Below, piece by piece: positions 7,624 to 18,267 of a stretch of 64,000 bases of DNA; position 1 is the first letter of the stretch; each line of letters begins with the position of its first letter. The stretch is from an uncultured Paracoccaceae bacterium (GTDB lineage: Bacteria > Pseudomonadota > Alphaproteobacteria > Rhodobacterales > Rhodobacteraceae): the NCBI GenBank assembly GCA_938005545.1, contig CALKXV010000031.1:62001-126000 (forward strand), read 5' to 3'. The position numbers were made by a program, and so were the translations under genes. The notes beneath the pieces are model-generated. The model searched no databases, was not told the origin of the DNA, and was given only the letters and a program-made list of their open reading frames with translations.

Positions 7624-8655
7624 ATGTCATACGCGGCGCTCCCCATTTTGAGGACGCCGCGCCTGACGCTCCGTCCTCTTGAAGACACAGATGCTGATGC
7701 CATCGCGGACGGCGTGGGTAACTACGACGTTTCGCGTTGGTTGGGCAGCGTGCCTTACCCTTACAGTGTTGAAGACGCGCGCATCTATATCAGAGATGTG
7801 CACGAGGAAGGTCAGCCTGTCTGGGGCATTGAAAGCGCCGACGGATTGATCGGTACAATCTCAAGCCACGACCGGCTGGGATATTGGCTTGCGCGTCAAG
7901 GTTGGCGGAAAGGCTTTGGATTTGAAGCGTCGCGTGCCGTGGCCGATCATTGGTTTTCGCATTCAAACGCCGTCGATATGGAAGCCGGGTATTTTCAGGG
8001 CAATGTGCGTTCTGCTGAAGTTCTGCGCGCACTTGGGTTTCAGTTTCTTCGCAATGCAACGACTTACGCCAGGTCTCTGGCTCAGGACGTGCCAGCAACG
8101 GATGTCATTCTGACCCGCAAGCGTTGGAACGCACGCAAGGACTTCACGCTTTATACGCCGCGTTTGACGTTGCGCCCGATGGAAGAACGCGATGCTGCCG
8201 GGGTGGCGGCATTAACAGTTCCCGAGGTGACGCGGATGCTAAGTCGCTTGAAAACAGGTATGTCGGAAGCCGAAATGCGCGCCGACCTTCCGCGTCGAAC
8301 CTGGCGTGGGTATTTGGGATTTACGCTGGTCATCGAACATATGGGCCGCGTTGCCGGCACCGTCGGCATTGGTGCTGGCCCTTCAGCAATTGGGTATTTC
8401 CTTGATCCAAAGCTTTGGGGGCAGGGCTTGATGACCGAAGCTTTGTCAGCCTACCTGCCAGAGATTTTTGACCGGTTCCCGATCTCGAAAATCGAGGCGG
8501 ATCACTTTGACGACAATCCCGCATCGGGCGCGGTCTTGAAGAAACTCGGCTTTGAAGTCACCGGCTCTGCCATGGGAACGTCGAAGGCAAGGGTTGAGCC
8601 TGAGCCCGTGATCACATACGCCCTCAGACGGGATAACCTAAAGGCGTCGACATGA
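7624..8655 (+). CDS. Double-domain GNAT acetyltransferase
   Basis: 343 residues holding two GNAT domains. Domain 1 (about 1-165) starts [18 protein letters not shown], and domain 2 (about 175-335) restarts with [15 protein letters not shown]. Each has the N-[RP]-[SA]-[GA]-x-[VK]-L motif ([13 protein letters not shown] and [13 protein letters not shown]). Domain 2 keeps a good acetyl-CoA loop ([11 protein letters not shown]); in domain 1 the loop is [14 protein letters not shown]. With the gene before, three GNAT domains stand in a row, probably from duplication. The stop overlaps the obgE start (ATGA at 8652). Substrate unknown. Confidence 0.85.
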   Translation: MSYAALPILRTPRLTLRPLEDTDADAIADGVGNYDVSRWLGSVPYPYSVEDARIYIRDVHEEGQPVWGIESADGLIGTISSHDRLGYWLARQGWRKGFGFEASRAVADHWFSHSNAVDMEAGYFQGNVRSAEVLRALGFQFLRNATTYARSLAQDVPATDVILTRKRWNARKDFTLYTPRLTLRPMEERDAAGVAALTVPEVTRMLSRLKTGMSEAEMRADLPRRTWRGYLGFTLVIEHMGRVAGTVGIGAGPSAIGYFLDPKLWGQGLMTEALSAYLPEIFDRFPISKIEADHFDDNPASGAVLKKLGFEVTGSAMGTSKARVEPEPVITYALRRDNLKAST

Positions 8656-9686
8656 AATTTCTTGACCTTGCACGGGTTCAGATTCGAAGCGGATCGGGCG
8701 GGGGCGGCTGCATCAGCTTCCTGCGCCAAAAGTATGTCGAATATGGCGGCCCCGATGGCGGCGACGGTGGACGCGGCGGCGATGTCTGGGTGGAAGCGGT
8801 CGATGGTCTCAACACGCTGATCGACTTTCGCTATCAACAGCACTTCTTTGCCAAAAACGGGGTTCCCGGAATGGGACGTCAACGCACCGGCAAAGACGGC
8901 GAAGACGTGGTGTTGCGCGTGCCTGTGGGCACCGAAATCCTCGACGAAGATCAGGAAACGGTTCTGTTTGACATTACGGCCATCGGCGAACGGGTGCTTT
9001 TGGCCCAAGGCGGCAATGGCGGATTTGGGAACCTCCATTTCAAATCCTCGACCAACCAGGCACCCCGCCGCGCAAATCCGGGCCAACCCGGTGTTGAACG
9101 CGAAATCTGGCTGCGTCTGAAACTGATCGCCGATGTCGGGCTTTTGGGGCTGCCAAACGCGGGCAAGTCGACGTTTCTGGCCGCCACATCGAACGCGCGC
9201 CCAAAGATCGCGGATTATCCCTTCACCACATTGCACCCCAATCTGGGTGTCGTCGGTGTGGACGAAACCGAATTTGTGGTCGCGGACATTCCGGGTTTGA
9301 TCGAAGGCGCTCACGAAGGTCGCGGCATCGGGGATCGGTTCTTGGGGCACGTCGAACGCTGTTCGGTTCTATTGCATCTGGTGGATGGAACTTCTGATGA
9401 TGTCGCCGCCGACTGGACCACGATTATTGGTGAGTTGAATGCATATGGCGGCGCGCTGGCCGACAAGCCGCGCATCACGGCATTAAACAAAGTCGATGCG
9501 TTGAGTGACGAGGAACGCGCCGAAAAGCAAGCCGAGCTGGAAACGGTTGCGGGCCATGTGATGCTGATGTCGGGGGTCAGCAGCGAAGGCGTGATGGATG
9601 CGCTCCGCGCGCTTCGCCGCCAAATCGATAGTGCCAAACGCGCCGAACGGGACGCAGTCGAGGAGCCCGGACCGTGGCGTCCTTAA
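8652..9686 (+). CDS. obgE: GTPase Obg/CgtA
   Basis: 344 residues. The glycine-rich Obg domain (about 1-158) is followed by a GTPase domain with GLPNAGKST (about 166-174), a TTLHPNLG switch, DIPG (about 212) and NKVD (about 278). The variable C-terminal domain is very short, ending in EEPGPWRP. Obg is an essential GTPase that helps assemble the 50S subunit and links growth to nutrient state. Placement next to rplU-rpmA is widely conserved. The end overlaps proB by 13 bases. Confidence 0.97.
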   Translation: MKFLDLARVQIRSGSGGGGCISFLRQKYVEYGGPDGGDGGRGGDVWVEAVDGLNTLIDFRYQQHFFAKNGVPGMGRQRTGKDGEDVVLRVPVGTEILDEDQETVLFDITAIGERVLLAQGGNGGFGNLHFKSSTNQAPRRANPGQPGVEREIWLRLKLIADVGLLGLPNAGKSTFLAATSNARPKIADYPFTTLHPNLGVVGVDETEFVVADIPGLIEGAHEGRGIGDRFLGHVERCSVLLHLVDGTSDDVAADWTTIIGELNAYGGALADKPRITALNKVDALSDEERAEKQAELETVAGHVMLMSGVSSEGVMDALRALRRQIDSAKRAERDAVEEPGPWRP

Positions 9687-10774
9687 TCGAAGCCAAGCGC
9701 ATTGTCGTCAAAATCGGCTCGGCCCTTTTGGTCGACGGTGCGAACCTGCGTGCGGAATGGTTGCACTCCCTCGCCGAAGACGTGGCGTGGTTGCGCGAGG
9801 CGGGCAAGGATGTGATTCTGGTCTCATCCGGCTCGATTGCGCTTGGCCGCGCGGCCTTGGGCCTTCCAAATGGCACGCTGGCCTTGGAACAGTCGCAAGC
9901 CGCCGCCGCGGTCGGCCAAATCCGACTTGCGCGCGCCTATGAGGAAGTCTTGGCCCCATTTGGGATCACGACGGCACAGGTCTTGGTCACTTTGGAAGAT
10001 AGCGCCAATCGTCGCCGCTATCTGAACAGCCGCGCGACACTGGGCCAGCTTTTGTCGCTGGGCGTGGTGCCAATCGTGAACGAAAATGACACCGTGGCAA
10101 CCGACGAAATTCGCTTTGGCGACAACGACAGGCTGGCAGCCCAGATCGCCGTGACCATCGGCGCGGATGTCTTGGTGCTATTGTCGGATGTCGATGGGTT
10201 TTACAACGGTAACCCGAAAACCGACGAACAGGCCACCCGTTTTGATGTGATCGATCAGATTACACCCGAAATCGAGGCAATGGCGGGCGATGCCGGTACG
10301 GGGCTTTCAAAGGGTGGGATGAAAACCAAAGTGCTTGCGGCAAAAACCGCAGCCGCTGGTGGGGCGTCGATGGCGATCACATTGGGATCACCCCTTAACC
10401 CGCTGAAACTGTTAAATAATGGCGGAAACGCCACTTGGTTTGTGCCGGAAACCGATCCGCAAGTTGCGCGCAAACGCTGGATTGCCGCCATGAAACCCAA
10501 AGGCGACATTCAGATAGATGCCGGAGCGGTAACCGCACTTTCCGCCGGAAAATCGCTTTTGCCCGCCGGGATCACAGCGGTCAGCGGCAATTTTGGCCGT
10601 GGTGATCCAGTTGCTATTCTTGGCCCCAATGGCCGACGGCTTGGTATCGGTTTAACGCGATATACCGCCGAAGAAGCCACCCGGATCAAAGGCGAACGAT
10701 CCGGGCAGATTGAAGCGATCCTCGGATACCCCGGGCGTGCCGCTCTGGTACACCGGGACGATATGGCGATATGA
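9674..10774 (+). CDS. proB: Glutamate 5-kinase
   Basis: 366 residues. The amino-acid kinase domain (about 1-255) shows [26 protein letters not shown] and LLSDVDGFY; a PUA domain follows (about 275-360, ending near RVDDMAI-like sequence). It phosphorylates glutamate in the first step of proline synthesis and is normally inhibited by proline. Start GTG 9674 has AGGAG (9661-9665) at eight bases. proA follows directly. Confidence 0.97.
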   Translation: MASLIEAKRIVVKIGSALLVDGANLRAEWLHSLAEDVAWLREAGKDVILVSSGSIALGRAALGLPNGTLALEQSQAAAAVGQIRLARAYEEVLAPFGITTAQVLVTLEDSANRRRYLNSRATLGQLLSLGVVPIVNENDTVATDEIRFGDNDRLAAQIAVTIGADVLVLLSDVDGFYNGNPKTDEQATRFDVIDQITPEIEAMAGDAGTGLSKGGMKTKVLAAKTAAAGGASMAITLGSPLNPLKLLNNGGNATWFVPETDPQVARKRWIAAMKPKGDIQIDAGAVTALSAGKSLLPAGITAVSGNFGRGDPVAILGPNGRRLGIGLTRYTAEEATRIKGERSGQIEAILGYPGRAALVHRDDMAI

Positions 10775-10821
10775 TTTGGGGCGATGTCTTAAAGAAAGAT
10801 CGCGACAGAAAGGCTAGGACG

Positions 10822-12087
10822 ATGAAAGACGCGAACGACATCCAAACCGTCATGCAAGACATCGGCGAACGCGCGCGCGCTGCCGCCGCCGAACTGGCTT
10901 TTGCACCGTCTGACGCCAAGGTCAAAGCACTGATGGTGGCTGCGGATGTAGTTTGGAACCGTCGCGCGGACATCATTGCCGCCAACGTCGACGACATGGC
11001 GTTCGGGCGTGACAAAGGCCTGTCAGGGCCAATGTTGGATCGCTTGATGCTGGACGAAGAACGCATCCAAGCCATGTGCGACGGTCTGCGTGCTGTGGCG
11101 GCTCAGGCCGATCCTGTCGGCCAGGTGACAGAAGAGTGGGATCGCCCATCGGGCCTTCATATTCAACGTGTCCGCACACCTTTGGGCGTCGTCGGGGTGA
11201 TCTACGAAAGCCGTCCCAATGTCACGGCCGATGCCGGTGCCCTTTGTCTGAAGGCCGGGAACGCGGTGATCCTGCGCGGTGGTTCCGAAAGCTTCCATTC
11301 GGCGACGGCCATTCATGCCTGCCTTGTCGAAGGGCTTGAGGCGGCTGGCTTGCCCAAAGACGCGATCCAATGTGTGCCCACAAGAGACCGCGCTGCGGTG
11401 GCCGAACTGCTGCGAATGACCGAATATGTCGACGTCATTGTGCCGCGCGGCGGCAAAGGGCTGGTTGGCCTTGTTCAAAAAGAAGCGCGCGTTCCGGTTT
11501 TCGCCCACCTTGAAGGTATCGTGCACATCTACATCGACGTGACGGCTGACGCTGAAAAGACCCGAAGCGTGGTGATGAACGCCAAGACGCGCCGCACCAG
11601 TATCTGCGGTGCGGCTGAATGTCTGCTGATCCACAGGGATTTGGTCGAAACCCAGGGTCGTGCAGTGATCGAAGATCTTTTGGCAGCGAGGGTCGAGGTG
11701 CGCGGTGGACCGGGCGTAAACCATATCGCCGGTGTCACACCCGCAAAGGATGATGACTGGGGGCAAGAATACCTTGATATGATTATCGCCGCGCGGGTCG
11801 TCGATGATGTTGATGCTGCAATCCAACACATCCGCCAGCATGGGTCTGATCACACCGACTGTATCCTAACCGAAGATGACGCCACGGCCGCGCGCTTTTT
11901 CCAAAGGCTGGATAGCGCGATCCTGATGCGCAACGCGTCCACCCAATTTGCCGATGGCGCTGAATTTGGCATGGGGGCCGAAATTGGCATTGCCACGGGT
12001 AAAATGCATGCACGCGGCCCCGTTGGAGCAATGCAATTGACCAGTTTCAAATATCTGGTCACCGGTGACGGTACGATCAGAAGCTGA
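10822..12087 (+). CDS. proA: Gamma-glutamyl phosphate reductase
   Basis: 421 residues from ATG 10822 ([19 protein letters not shown]), the normal family start and length. An in-frame ATG at 10771 overlaps the proB stop but would add 17 unlikely residues. Aldehyde dehydrogenase fold; the catalytic cysteine is near residue 262 in [13 protein letters not shown]. It reduces gamma-glutamyl phosphate to glutamate semialdehyde with NADPH. It overlaps the convergent chpT gene by 11 bases at the 3' end. Confidence 0.97.
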   Translation: MKDANDIQTVMQDIGERARAAAAELAFAPSDAKVKALMVAADVVWNRRADIIAANVDDMAFGRDKGLSGPMLDRLMLDEERIQAMCDGLRAVAAQADPVGQVTEEWDRPSGLHIQRVRTPLGVVGVIYESRPNVTADAGALCLKAGNAVILRGGSESFHSATAIHACLVEGLEAAGLPKDAIQCVPTRDRAAVAELLRMTEYVDVIVPRGGKGLVGLVQKEARVPVFAHLEGIVHIYIDVTADAEKTRSVVMNAKTRRTSICGAAECLLIHRDLVETQGRAVIEDLLAARVEVRGGPGVNHIAGVTPAKDDDWGQEYLDMIIAARVVDDVDAAIQHIRQHGSDHTDCILTEDDATAARFFQRLDSAILMRNASTQFADGAEFGMGAEIGIATGKMHARGPVGAMQLTSFKYLVTGDGTIRS

Positions 12088-12670
12088 TCGACAAAGAGGC
12101 ATCCGTGATGTTCGTTGTGACCCTGCGACCGACCTGTTGGGCGGCGGGTTGGATCAATGCGAAATGTACGTTGGATGCAGTGACATCGACTTGTTTGCCA
12201 TCATCAATCAACAGTTCCCAAAAGGGTTCGTCGATTTTCATTCGGTCAGCTTTGCCGAAAATGTTCCATGTCTCGCCCGAGCGTGTTACCTGCAATTTGC
12301 CACCCCAAGGAAAGGCACTTTCCATGCACTGTAGCAACAGGAAGGCCAGCTTTGCCTCGGTGCGGGGCACGTCTTCGCCAATGCGCCAGTCGATGATAAG
12401 GCGGTTGCCGCGATACAGGTCGCTCAACACGCTTTTCAGTTCCGCATTGCCGATCATCGAATCCGATTTGGCGGCGCCATACGCCACCCTGAAAAACCGG
12501 ATGCGCGCGTTGGCGCTGTCGACGGACTCGGTGATCAAACTCATTTCCGGTGCGGCCCCGACACCAGACATCGACAAAAGCTCTACACCATTTCCGATAG
12601 CGCCAAGCGGCGAAATCAGATCATGGCAAATCCTCGAGCCCACAAGTGAATTCAGTTCCAATTCGTTCAT
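12077..12670 (-). CDS. chpT: Histidine phosphotransferase ChpT
   Basis: 197 residues. The phosphate-accepting histidine is in [21 protein letters not shown] (His16), followed by a degenerate kinase-like domain with no ATP-binding boxes, as in ChpT. In alphaproteobacteria ChpT passes phosphate from CckA to CtrA, which in Rhodobacterales controls motility and gene transfer agents. ATG 12670 has a GGGGGA run at short spacing; a GTG four codons upstream is possible. It converges on proA, and DUF3553 diverges from it. Confidence 0.85.
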   Translation of the reverse strand: MNELELNSLVGSRICHDLISPLGAIGNGVELLSMSGVGAAPEMSLITESVDSANARIRFFRVAYGAAKSDSMIGNAELKSVLSDLYRGNRLIIDWRIGEDVPRTEAKLAFLLLQCMESAFPWGGKLQVTRSGETWNIFGKADRMKIDEPFWELLIDDGKQVDVTASNVHFALIQPAAQQVGRRVTTNITDASLSISF

Positions 12671-12709
12671 ATCGTCCCCCACACAAGGTGCTCAGAAGGC
12701 CAGCCAGAT

Positions 12710-12895
12710 ATGAGCGAACTAACGTCGCATTTAACACCCGGGTTGCTGGTGCAAAATCCGGCGCACCCAGAGTGGGGCACAGGACAAGTACAATCCAACA
12801 TCAACGGACGGATCACCGTAAATTTTCCGGAAATAGGAAAGGTTGTTATCGACGGTAAAAAAATCGAACTGGTTCCAGTGTTTGAGCAAAAGTAG
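12710..12895 (+). CDS. DUF3553 family protein
   Basis: 61 residues with the DUF3553 signature: LVQNPAHPEWGTGQVQS, then GRITVNFPEIGKVVIDGKKIELVPV. The short barrel-like domain resembles the Tudor-like tail found on some UvrD/PcrA helicases, so a role in binding nucleic acid or RNA polymerase is possible, though unproven. It sits 39 bases from the divergent chpT start. Confidence 0.85.
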   Translation: MSELTSHLTPGLLVQNPAHPEWGTGQVQSNINGRITVNFPEIGKVVIDGKKIELVPVFEQK

Positions 12896-13016
12896 ATAGA
12901 AACCTCGCTATCACAACCTAAGCGAGTAAACAATCAAATTGATTCTACCCGGACATTGTGTTGCCAAGAATTCCTGTCTCGCCTAGAACCATCCGTCCCT
13001 CAAACGTCGAGCTGAA

Positions 13017-13784
13017 ATGGACCTGAACGCTGACCATCTGACCTTACGGCTTGCCGAAACCGAAGAAGACCGCCTTGGCGCGGCTCGGTTGCGTTATGAG
13101 GTGTTTGTCGAAGAATTGGGCGGCGACGGGGCAATGGTGGATCACGTCAACCGGTTCGAAAAAGACCGTTTTGATCCGGTTTATGACCATCTTGTCCTGA
13201 TCGACACACTCAGGGACCGCGACGCACTTGATCATGTTGTGGGTGTCTATCGGCTGATGCCGGGGGATCGGGGGCATCGGTTTTACTCTGAAGACGAATA
13301 TGACCTGACGCTTTTGACGGACAGCGGGCGTCGGCTTTTGGAATTGGGTCGGTCCTGCGTGCGCGACGGTTACCGAAACGGCGTTGCCTTGCACATGCTT
13401 TGGACCGGTCTTGCCGAATACACGCGGGCGCGCGAATTGGATGTGCTTTTCGGTGTGGCCAGCCTGCACGGAACGAACGTTGATGCGCTTGCCGCCCCTT
13501 TGTCGCTGTTGCACCACCGCCATTTGGCACCACCCGAACTCCGGGTTCGCGCTCAAGAAAGCGCCTTCCAAGCCATGGATTTGACGGCCGAGGTTCAGAT
13601 TGACCGCGTCGCTGCTATGAAAGCGGTGCCCGCGCTGATCAAATCCTACCTGAAAATCGGCGGTTTCGTGGGCGAGGGGGCCTTTGTCGATCGTGCCTTC
13701 AACACGACCGACGTGTGTGTTGTCATCGACATTGATCGAATGCCGCCCACGGTACGCGCGCGCTATACCGGGCCAAAAAATTGA
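13017..13784 (+). CDS. olsB: L-ornithine N(alpha)-acyltransferase (OlsB-like)
   Basis: 255 residues of the OlsB/hemolysin-like GNAT family: LRYEVFVEELGGDG near residue 28, LELGRSCV, then HMLWTGLAEYTRARELDVLFGVASLHG. OlsB transfers a 3-hydroxyacyl chain from ACP to ornithine, giving lyso-ornithine lipid. The acyltransferase OlsA gene follows with overlap, completing the two-step pathway for phosphorus-free membrane lipids often made under phosphate limitation. I see no clear Pho box upstream. Confidence 0.9.
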   Translation: MDLNADHLTLRLAETEEDRLGAARLRYEVFVEELGGDGAMVDHVNRFEKDRFDPVYDHLVLIDTLRDRDALDHVVGVYRLMPGDRGHRFYSEDEYDLTLLTDSGRRLLELGRSCVRDGYRNGVALHMLWTGLAEYTRARELDVLFGVASLHGTNVDALAAPLSLLHHRHLAPPELRVRAQESAFQAMDLTAEVQIDRVAAMKAVPALIKSYLKIGGFVGEGAFVDRAFNTTDVCVVIDIDRMPPTVRARYTGPKN

Positions 13785-14620
13785 CCAGTCCCACTTGGAC
13801 ATCTGACGATATGCCCAAGCCCGTTCCGCTTGGGTCGAAAGCCAGGTTCTTGGTGGCATTGCGCGCATTTGGACTTTTGGCCGTGACATTTATTGGATTT
13901 GCGGCCTTGCTTTTCGTTCGGCTAATCGAATGGCCACTCTTTGGAAAGGCGCGGGTCTGGTCGCCTCATCTTGCGGTCACGTTCTTCCGTGTCCTGTTGC
14001 GGATCGTCGGTTTGCCGGTTGTACATAAAGGTGTGCCGATGGCCGAGCCGGGTGTGATCGTCGCCAATCACAGTTCCTGGTTGGACATATTCGCTTTGAA
14101 CACCGGGGGGCCGTTGTTTTTTGTATCAAAGTCCGAAGTCTCGCGCTGGCCCATCATCGGTCGCTTGGCCCGTGCCTCGGGCACCGTTTTCATCAGCCGC
14201 GACCGCCGCGAAGCGCAAAGCCAAAAAACCATATTCGAAGATCGGCTTCGCGCGGGCCACAAGTTGCTGTTTTTTCCCGAAGGAACATCCAGCGATGGGC
14301 AACGGATTTTACCGTTCAAACCAACACTATTCGCCGCGTTGTTTTCGCCCGAATTGCCGGGGCTTTCCGTGCAACCGGTTACGGTGACGTATCACGCGCC
14401 AAAGGGCCAAGACCCGCGCCACTATGGCTGGTGGGGCGACATGGCGTTTGGGCCCCATATTTCGCAAACCTTGGGCACGTTAAAGCACGGAAAAATTGAG
14501 ATTGTTTGGCACGCACCGCTTAGCGTCGCTGATTTTTCCGATCGAAAACAATTGTCGGCGACTGCCGAAAATCTTGTGCGCGCGGGCCATCCAAAAGGTC
14601 TAGTCCAAAGCGGCGAGTAG
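13781..14620 (+). CDS. olsA: Lyso-ornithine lipid O-acyltransferase (PlsC-like, OlsA)
   Basis: Up to 279 residues. An N-terminal membrane helix (about 28-50) precedes a PlsC acyltransferase domain with NHSSWLD (HX4D catalytic motif) and FPEGTSSDG. Paired with olsB it would add the second acyl chain to lyso-ornithine lipid; some OlsA enzymes also make phosphatidic acid. The TTG at 13781 overlaps the olsB stop; ATG 13811 is an equally reasonable start, and neither has a clear ribosome site. The 3' end overlaps the convergent ThiE-like gene by 21 bases. Confidence 0.88.
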   Translation: MTSPTWTSDDMPKPVPLGSKARFLVALRAFGLLAVTFIGFAALLFVRLIEWPLFGKARVWSPHLAVTFFRVLLRIVGLPVVHKGVPMAEPGVIVANHSSWLDIFALNTGGPLFFVSKSEVSRWPIIGRLARASGTVFISRDRREAQSQKTIFEDRLRAGHKLLFFPEGTSSDGQRILPFKPTLFAALFSPELPGLSVQPVTVTYHAPKGQDPRHYGWWGDMAFGPHISQTLGTLKHGKIEIVWHAPLSVADFSDRKQLSATAENLVRAGHPKGLVQSGE

Positions 14621-15220
14621 CCGCGCCAATGCGGCGGCTGGATCGTCGTCGCGCCAGATTTCTTCGCCAATGCCAAAGAAATCCGTGACTGGTGCAAGGG
14701 TGGTCACCAAATCCGCATCCAACACGCCTTCGGCCACGACGGGCACTTCGATCATTTCGGACCACCAGGCGAACAAATCGGATGTGGCTTGCGTGCCGTC
14801 GCCAAGCGATGTTTCCCCGACCGGGCCAAAGACCACATAATCCGCACCCGCTTCGCCCGCCGTCATTCCGTCGTGCCGCGACGCACCGCAGAACGCACCA
14901 ATAATGGCATCTGTCCCAAGCGTTTTTCGAACTTTGCGCACAGACCGTGCACCATCCGTCAGATGGACCCCGTCAAGGCCCAATTTTTCCGTCAGACCAA
15001 CGTGACTGTCGATCACAAGAGCAACGTCGCGGGCATGAACGGTTTCGCGCAACACATCGGCCGCGCGAGACAGCCGATCTTCATCATTGGTTGCCATGGT
15101 GAGCCGCACGCAGGAAATGTCATGGGCGTCCACCACGCTGGCAAGATCTGCGGGAAAGGTCGACAGCTCAAATTCGGGAGGCGTCAGCAGATAGATCTGA
15201 GGTTTATCCAGTTCGGCCAT
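14600..15220 (-). CDS. Thiamine phosphate synthase-like protein (ThiE/TenI fold)
   Basis: 206 residues predicted to form a TIM barrel of the ThiE/TenI family (ALVIDSHVGLTEKLGLDGVHLTD, GAFCGASRHDGMTAGEAGADYVVFGPV). ThiE joins the thiazole and pyrimidine parts of thiamine. The usual GPIFPTxTK phosphate loop here reads GPVGETSLGDGT, so the activity may differ; TenI-like or an atypical ThiE. It stands alone, without other thiamine genes and without a visible TPP riboswitch. Confidence 0.7.
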   Translation of the reverse strand: MAELDKPQIYLLTPPEFELSTFPADLASVVDAHDISCVRLTMATNDEDRLSRAADVLRETVHARDVALVIDSHVGLTEKLGLDGVHLTDGARSVRKVRKTLGTDAIIGAFCGASRHDGMTAGEAGADYVVFGPVGETSLGDGTQATSDLFAWWSEMIEVPVVAEGVLDADLVTTLAPVTDFFGIGEEIWRDDDPAAALARLLAALD

Positions 15221-15262
15221 AGGCTTGGTCCTTGTTGTCGTGACCCGGCTATAACTGGTTGA

Positions 15263-15592
15263 TCAACGCGGGGGAAGAGAGCGGACGTTTTCTATGGCCA
15301 AAGCAATCAGATCGGCCCGTCGCGCGTCGTCGGACATTGCGTCGTCGGTGGCATCTACCATCCCGCCCATCTTGCGACCTGTGAACGCCAATTCGCTTAC
15401 CCCTTCGATCGCAAGGGCAGCGTCCTGTCGGGATTTGCCGACCCGAAACATACCACCATTCTTGTGAACGCCGCACAACATGTGGCCGTTCAGCATAAAG
15501 CAAAGCCCGCCGAACATGTGTTTTTCATCAAGCCCCGACAGATCCGCCAAATCCGAACGGATCATCTCCACCAAACCTGGGTCGAATGCCAT
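15263..15592 (-). CDS. TfoX N-terminal domain protein
   Basis: 109 residues matching only the TfoX N-terminal domain (LVEMIRSDLADLSGLDEKHMFGGLCFMLNGHMLCGV). Full TfoX/Sxy regulates competence in gammaproteobacteria, but short single-domain forms are common in alphaproteobacteria and have no clear role. I chose ATG 15592 because GGGAGG lies six bases upstream; a longer frame reaches 15625. Confidence 0.82.
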   Translation of the reverse strand: MAFDPGLVEMIRSDLADLSGLDEKHMFGGLCFMLNGHMLCGVHKNGGMFRVGKSRQDAALAIEGVSELAFTGRKMGGMVDATDDAMSDDARRADLIALAIENVRSLPPR

Positions 15593-15676
15593 TTTGCGCC
15601 TCCCGCCAACAAAGGTGTGTGGCACACCTCATACAGAAAACGGTCGTACGACTTAAGCAAAATCCTCGACTACAAG

Positions 15677-18157
15677 TTATTCCGCGGCGATTCTTGCCGG
15701 GGTATTGTCATTTTGAAAGACGGACACGGCGTTCGAAAGCTGTGTCTTCAGGCCCATCAGATCATCCGTCAATCCCGAATTCGTCGTCGCAAGGGCCAGG
15801 TTGGATCTTGCCGATGCATCCAACTCCGTCATCGCAGCACCAAGATCGCGCAGACCGTTCGCCTGATCTGCGCCCGCCTTCGTGATGTTGTCGATCATCG
15901 ACAGGACGTCGCTCATCGTTTTGCGGACGTCAGTCATGGCATCACCGGTTTGCCGAACGTTGCCTGCACCTGATTTAATTTGGGAAATACTTTCGTTGAT
16001 CAACTCGCCGATTTGCCGCGATGCATCCGCACATCGGCCGGACAGCGACCGCACTTCCGATGCAACCACTGCAAAGCCTTTGCCCGCCGAGCCTGCGCGC
16101 GCGGCTTCGACAGAGGCGTTCAGCGCCAGCAAGTTGGTCTGGAAGGCAATGTCTTCGATTGTTGCGACAATCTTGCTCATTTCTTCGGATGCCGTTTCCA
16201 TCTTTGAGATCGTTTCGACCGCTTTTTCTGTCACCACCTTGCTTTCACTGGTTTTTGTGTCGAGCTGATCAATGAGTTTTCGACATTCCGTCAGTTGTCG
16301 CGCGTTTTCGTCGATGGATGCACCCAGATCGTTCGTGGCCAGAAGCGATGTGTCGACGGCCCGGGCTTGGCCTTCGGACCGCGTTGTCAGGTCGGACGTT
16401 GCTTTGCTGACTTCGGTTGCGGTGCCTTCGATCGATGTAACGCTGGCTGAGATCTGTGAAAACGTGTCCTGGAGTCGGTCAAAGGACTGGTTTGCCGATG
16501 TTCGAATGTCGGCGAATGTACCTTCGTAAACCCCGGTCATCCGTTGGCTGATATTGCCATGGGCCATTCCGGTCAAAAGCTTTTCGACATCACCAAGCGC
16601 CAGTTCGCAGGTGGTTGCGATCTGATTGATCCCATTGCAAATCTCGGCCCATACGCCGGTTTGCCCGGCAACCTCAATTCGCTGCTGGAAATCACCAATC
16701 GAAAAGGCGGCGACGACTTGGTTTATGCTTGCCACCGTGCTTTCTTGTGCCGCTGTAGTTTGTTTTTGGTCTTCCAGAGCTTTTAGATCTCTGTCGCGCT
16801 GCTCGCTTACAACGCTTTCGGCAACGGTCATGATTTCGTTGAGGCCGGTACCAAGGATCCAACTTGGCCCTTCTAAATCACGCAGACGAAGCCGTTGGTC
16901 GAAAACACCCTGTTGCACATGTTGGACGATCCGTTCAATGCCCTTGGCTGAGCGTTTTTCAAGTTCGACCTGCAAGTCGGCTTGTTTCCGGCGATCCAGT
17001 TCAGCGGCCTGAAATTGTGCAAGCGCTGCTGTGATCTTACCTAGATCGGGTTGGGTTTCTTGCACGATTTCACCCGTAATGTCGCCATCGGCCAATTCGT
17101 TGACCCGCGTACTGACCCGGTTCAGCGCGCGGCTGCAAATCCGGACAAATCCACCAGAAATAACGCTGAGAAACAGAAATGCGGCGACAAAAAGCGCAAG
17201 TTCGGTCTTCAAAGTCGAGTTTGCCTCCTCAACGGCATCATTAAGGTGCGCGCGGAATTCATTAACACCCGCATCTTCCATGGCTTTGTACAATAACAAA
17301 AGCCCGGTGATTTCCTCGAACCACTTTTCCGGCGTGTGGGAGAGTACTTGATCGGTTTCGCCAGATTGAATTGCGGTACGGATGGCCGCGACTGATTTGG
17401 CTTCTGGAGTGCTAGTTGCTTGTGTGAGCATGGTTGCCAAAGTGGGCGAAGCGACACTTTGGTAAAGTCCAATAAGGGTCTCGCGTTCCGCGATCAGCAG
17501 TTGAAATCGCGTGAATATTGCGTCCGGAAACGCGGAATTTGCGGCATGCGCGCGCGCAAGACCCGTGGCACCGGTGGCCCTTTCAAGACCAACAACGTCT
17601 TTGCCTGTCATCAGGATTGCATGTCTCTGAACGGCGCGCGCCGCCGGGCTATTTTTGATAAGTTTTCCCAGTTCGGGCGCGAGTTTGATGGCGGCACGGT
17701 TAAGTTTGGTGATCTGGCCGACGGCGTCCAGAACAGGGACATCAAACGCATCGACCCGGTCGCGTAGCGCAGTCAAAGCCGAGATTTGCGCGTCGACCGA
17801 TTCCATTGCTTCGACAAGGGATGCGTCCAGGTCCTGTTGCGAAATTCTTGCCGCTGAAATGCGGAATGTCGCAATGACGCCATCGCTTTTTTCGCGTTGT
17901 TTCGGAAGCGCATCGGCAAAGTTGGCGCCCTGGCTTGCCAAATAGCCGGCACTTGCGCCGCGCTCTTTTTGCAACTCGTGGATCATGCCGCTGATCGCGC
18001 CAACGATTTCGGCAAAAGCAACATCTTGGGCCGACGCCTGAACTTTTCGGTACTCTTGTGTGATGCCAAAACTGGCGAACATGCAAACCGTGATCAATCC
18101 ACAGGCTGTGATTAGGGTCATGGCGTGCGCTATCGAAAGCCGACGCAAGATGTTCAT
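15677..18157 (-). CDS. Methyl-accepting chemotaxis protein with NIT sensor domain
   Basis: 826 residues. TM helix 1 (about 10-30); periplasmic NIT-type nitrate/nitrite-sensing domain (about 45-290) with the LQKERGASAGYLASQG signature; TM helix 2 (about 318-342); HAMP-like region; then a long helical signalling domain with the conserved tip EDIAFQTNLLALNASVEAAR and GKGFAVVASEVRSL. It would signal through CheW-CheA. No CheB/CheR docking pentapeptide is visible at the end (ARIAAE). GGAGAAG precedes the start. No other chemotaxis genes are nearby. Confidence 0.92.
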   Translation of the reverse strand: MNILRRLSIAHAMTLITACGLITVCMFASFGITQEYRKVQASAQDVAFAEIVGAISGMIHELQKERGASAGYLASQGANFADALPKQREKSDGVIATFRISAARISQQDLDASLVEAMESVDAQISALTALRDRVDAFDVPVLDAVGQITKLNRAAIKLAPELGKLIKNSPAARAVQRHAILMTGKDVVGLERATGATGLARAHAANSAFPDAIFTRFQLLIAERETLIGLYQSVASPTLATMLTQATSTPEAKSVAAIRTAIQSGETDQVLSHTPEKWFEEITGLLLLYKAMEDAGVNEFRAHLNDAVEEANSTLKTELALFVAAFLFLSVISGGFVRICSRALNRVSTRVNELADGDITGEIVQETQPDLGKITAALAQFQAAELDRRKQADLQVELEKRSAKGIERIVQHVQQGVFDQRLRLRDLEGPSWILGTGLNEIMTVAESVVSEQRDRDLKALEDQKQTTAAQESTVASINQVVAAFSIGDFQQRIEVAGQTGVWAEICNGINQIATTCELALGDVEKLLTGMAHGNISQRMTGVYEGTFADIRTSANQSFDRLQDTFSQISASVTSIEGTATEVSKATSDLTTRSEGQARAVDTSLLATNDLGASIDENARQLTECRKLIDQLDTKTSESKVVTEKAVETISKMETASEEMSKIVATIEDIAFQTNLLALNASVEAARAGSAGKGFAVVASEVRSLSGRCADASRQIGELINESISQIKSGAGNVRQTGDAMTDVRKTMSDVLSMIDNITKAGADQANGLRDLGAAMTELDASARSNLALATTNSGLTDDLMGLKTQLSNAVSVFQNDNTPARIAAE

Positions 18158-18267
18158 TAAATTCTTCTCCGACTCAAATTTTACGGCACACTAGGGACAA
18201 GAGATTAATCCCCGGTAATTTTCCCGCCGGGCTTGAGCATTTCCGGCGCGCTCCGTATTTGGGCGTT

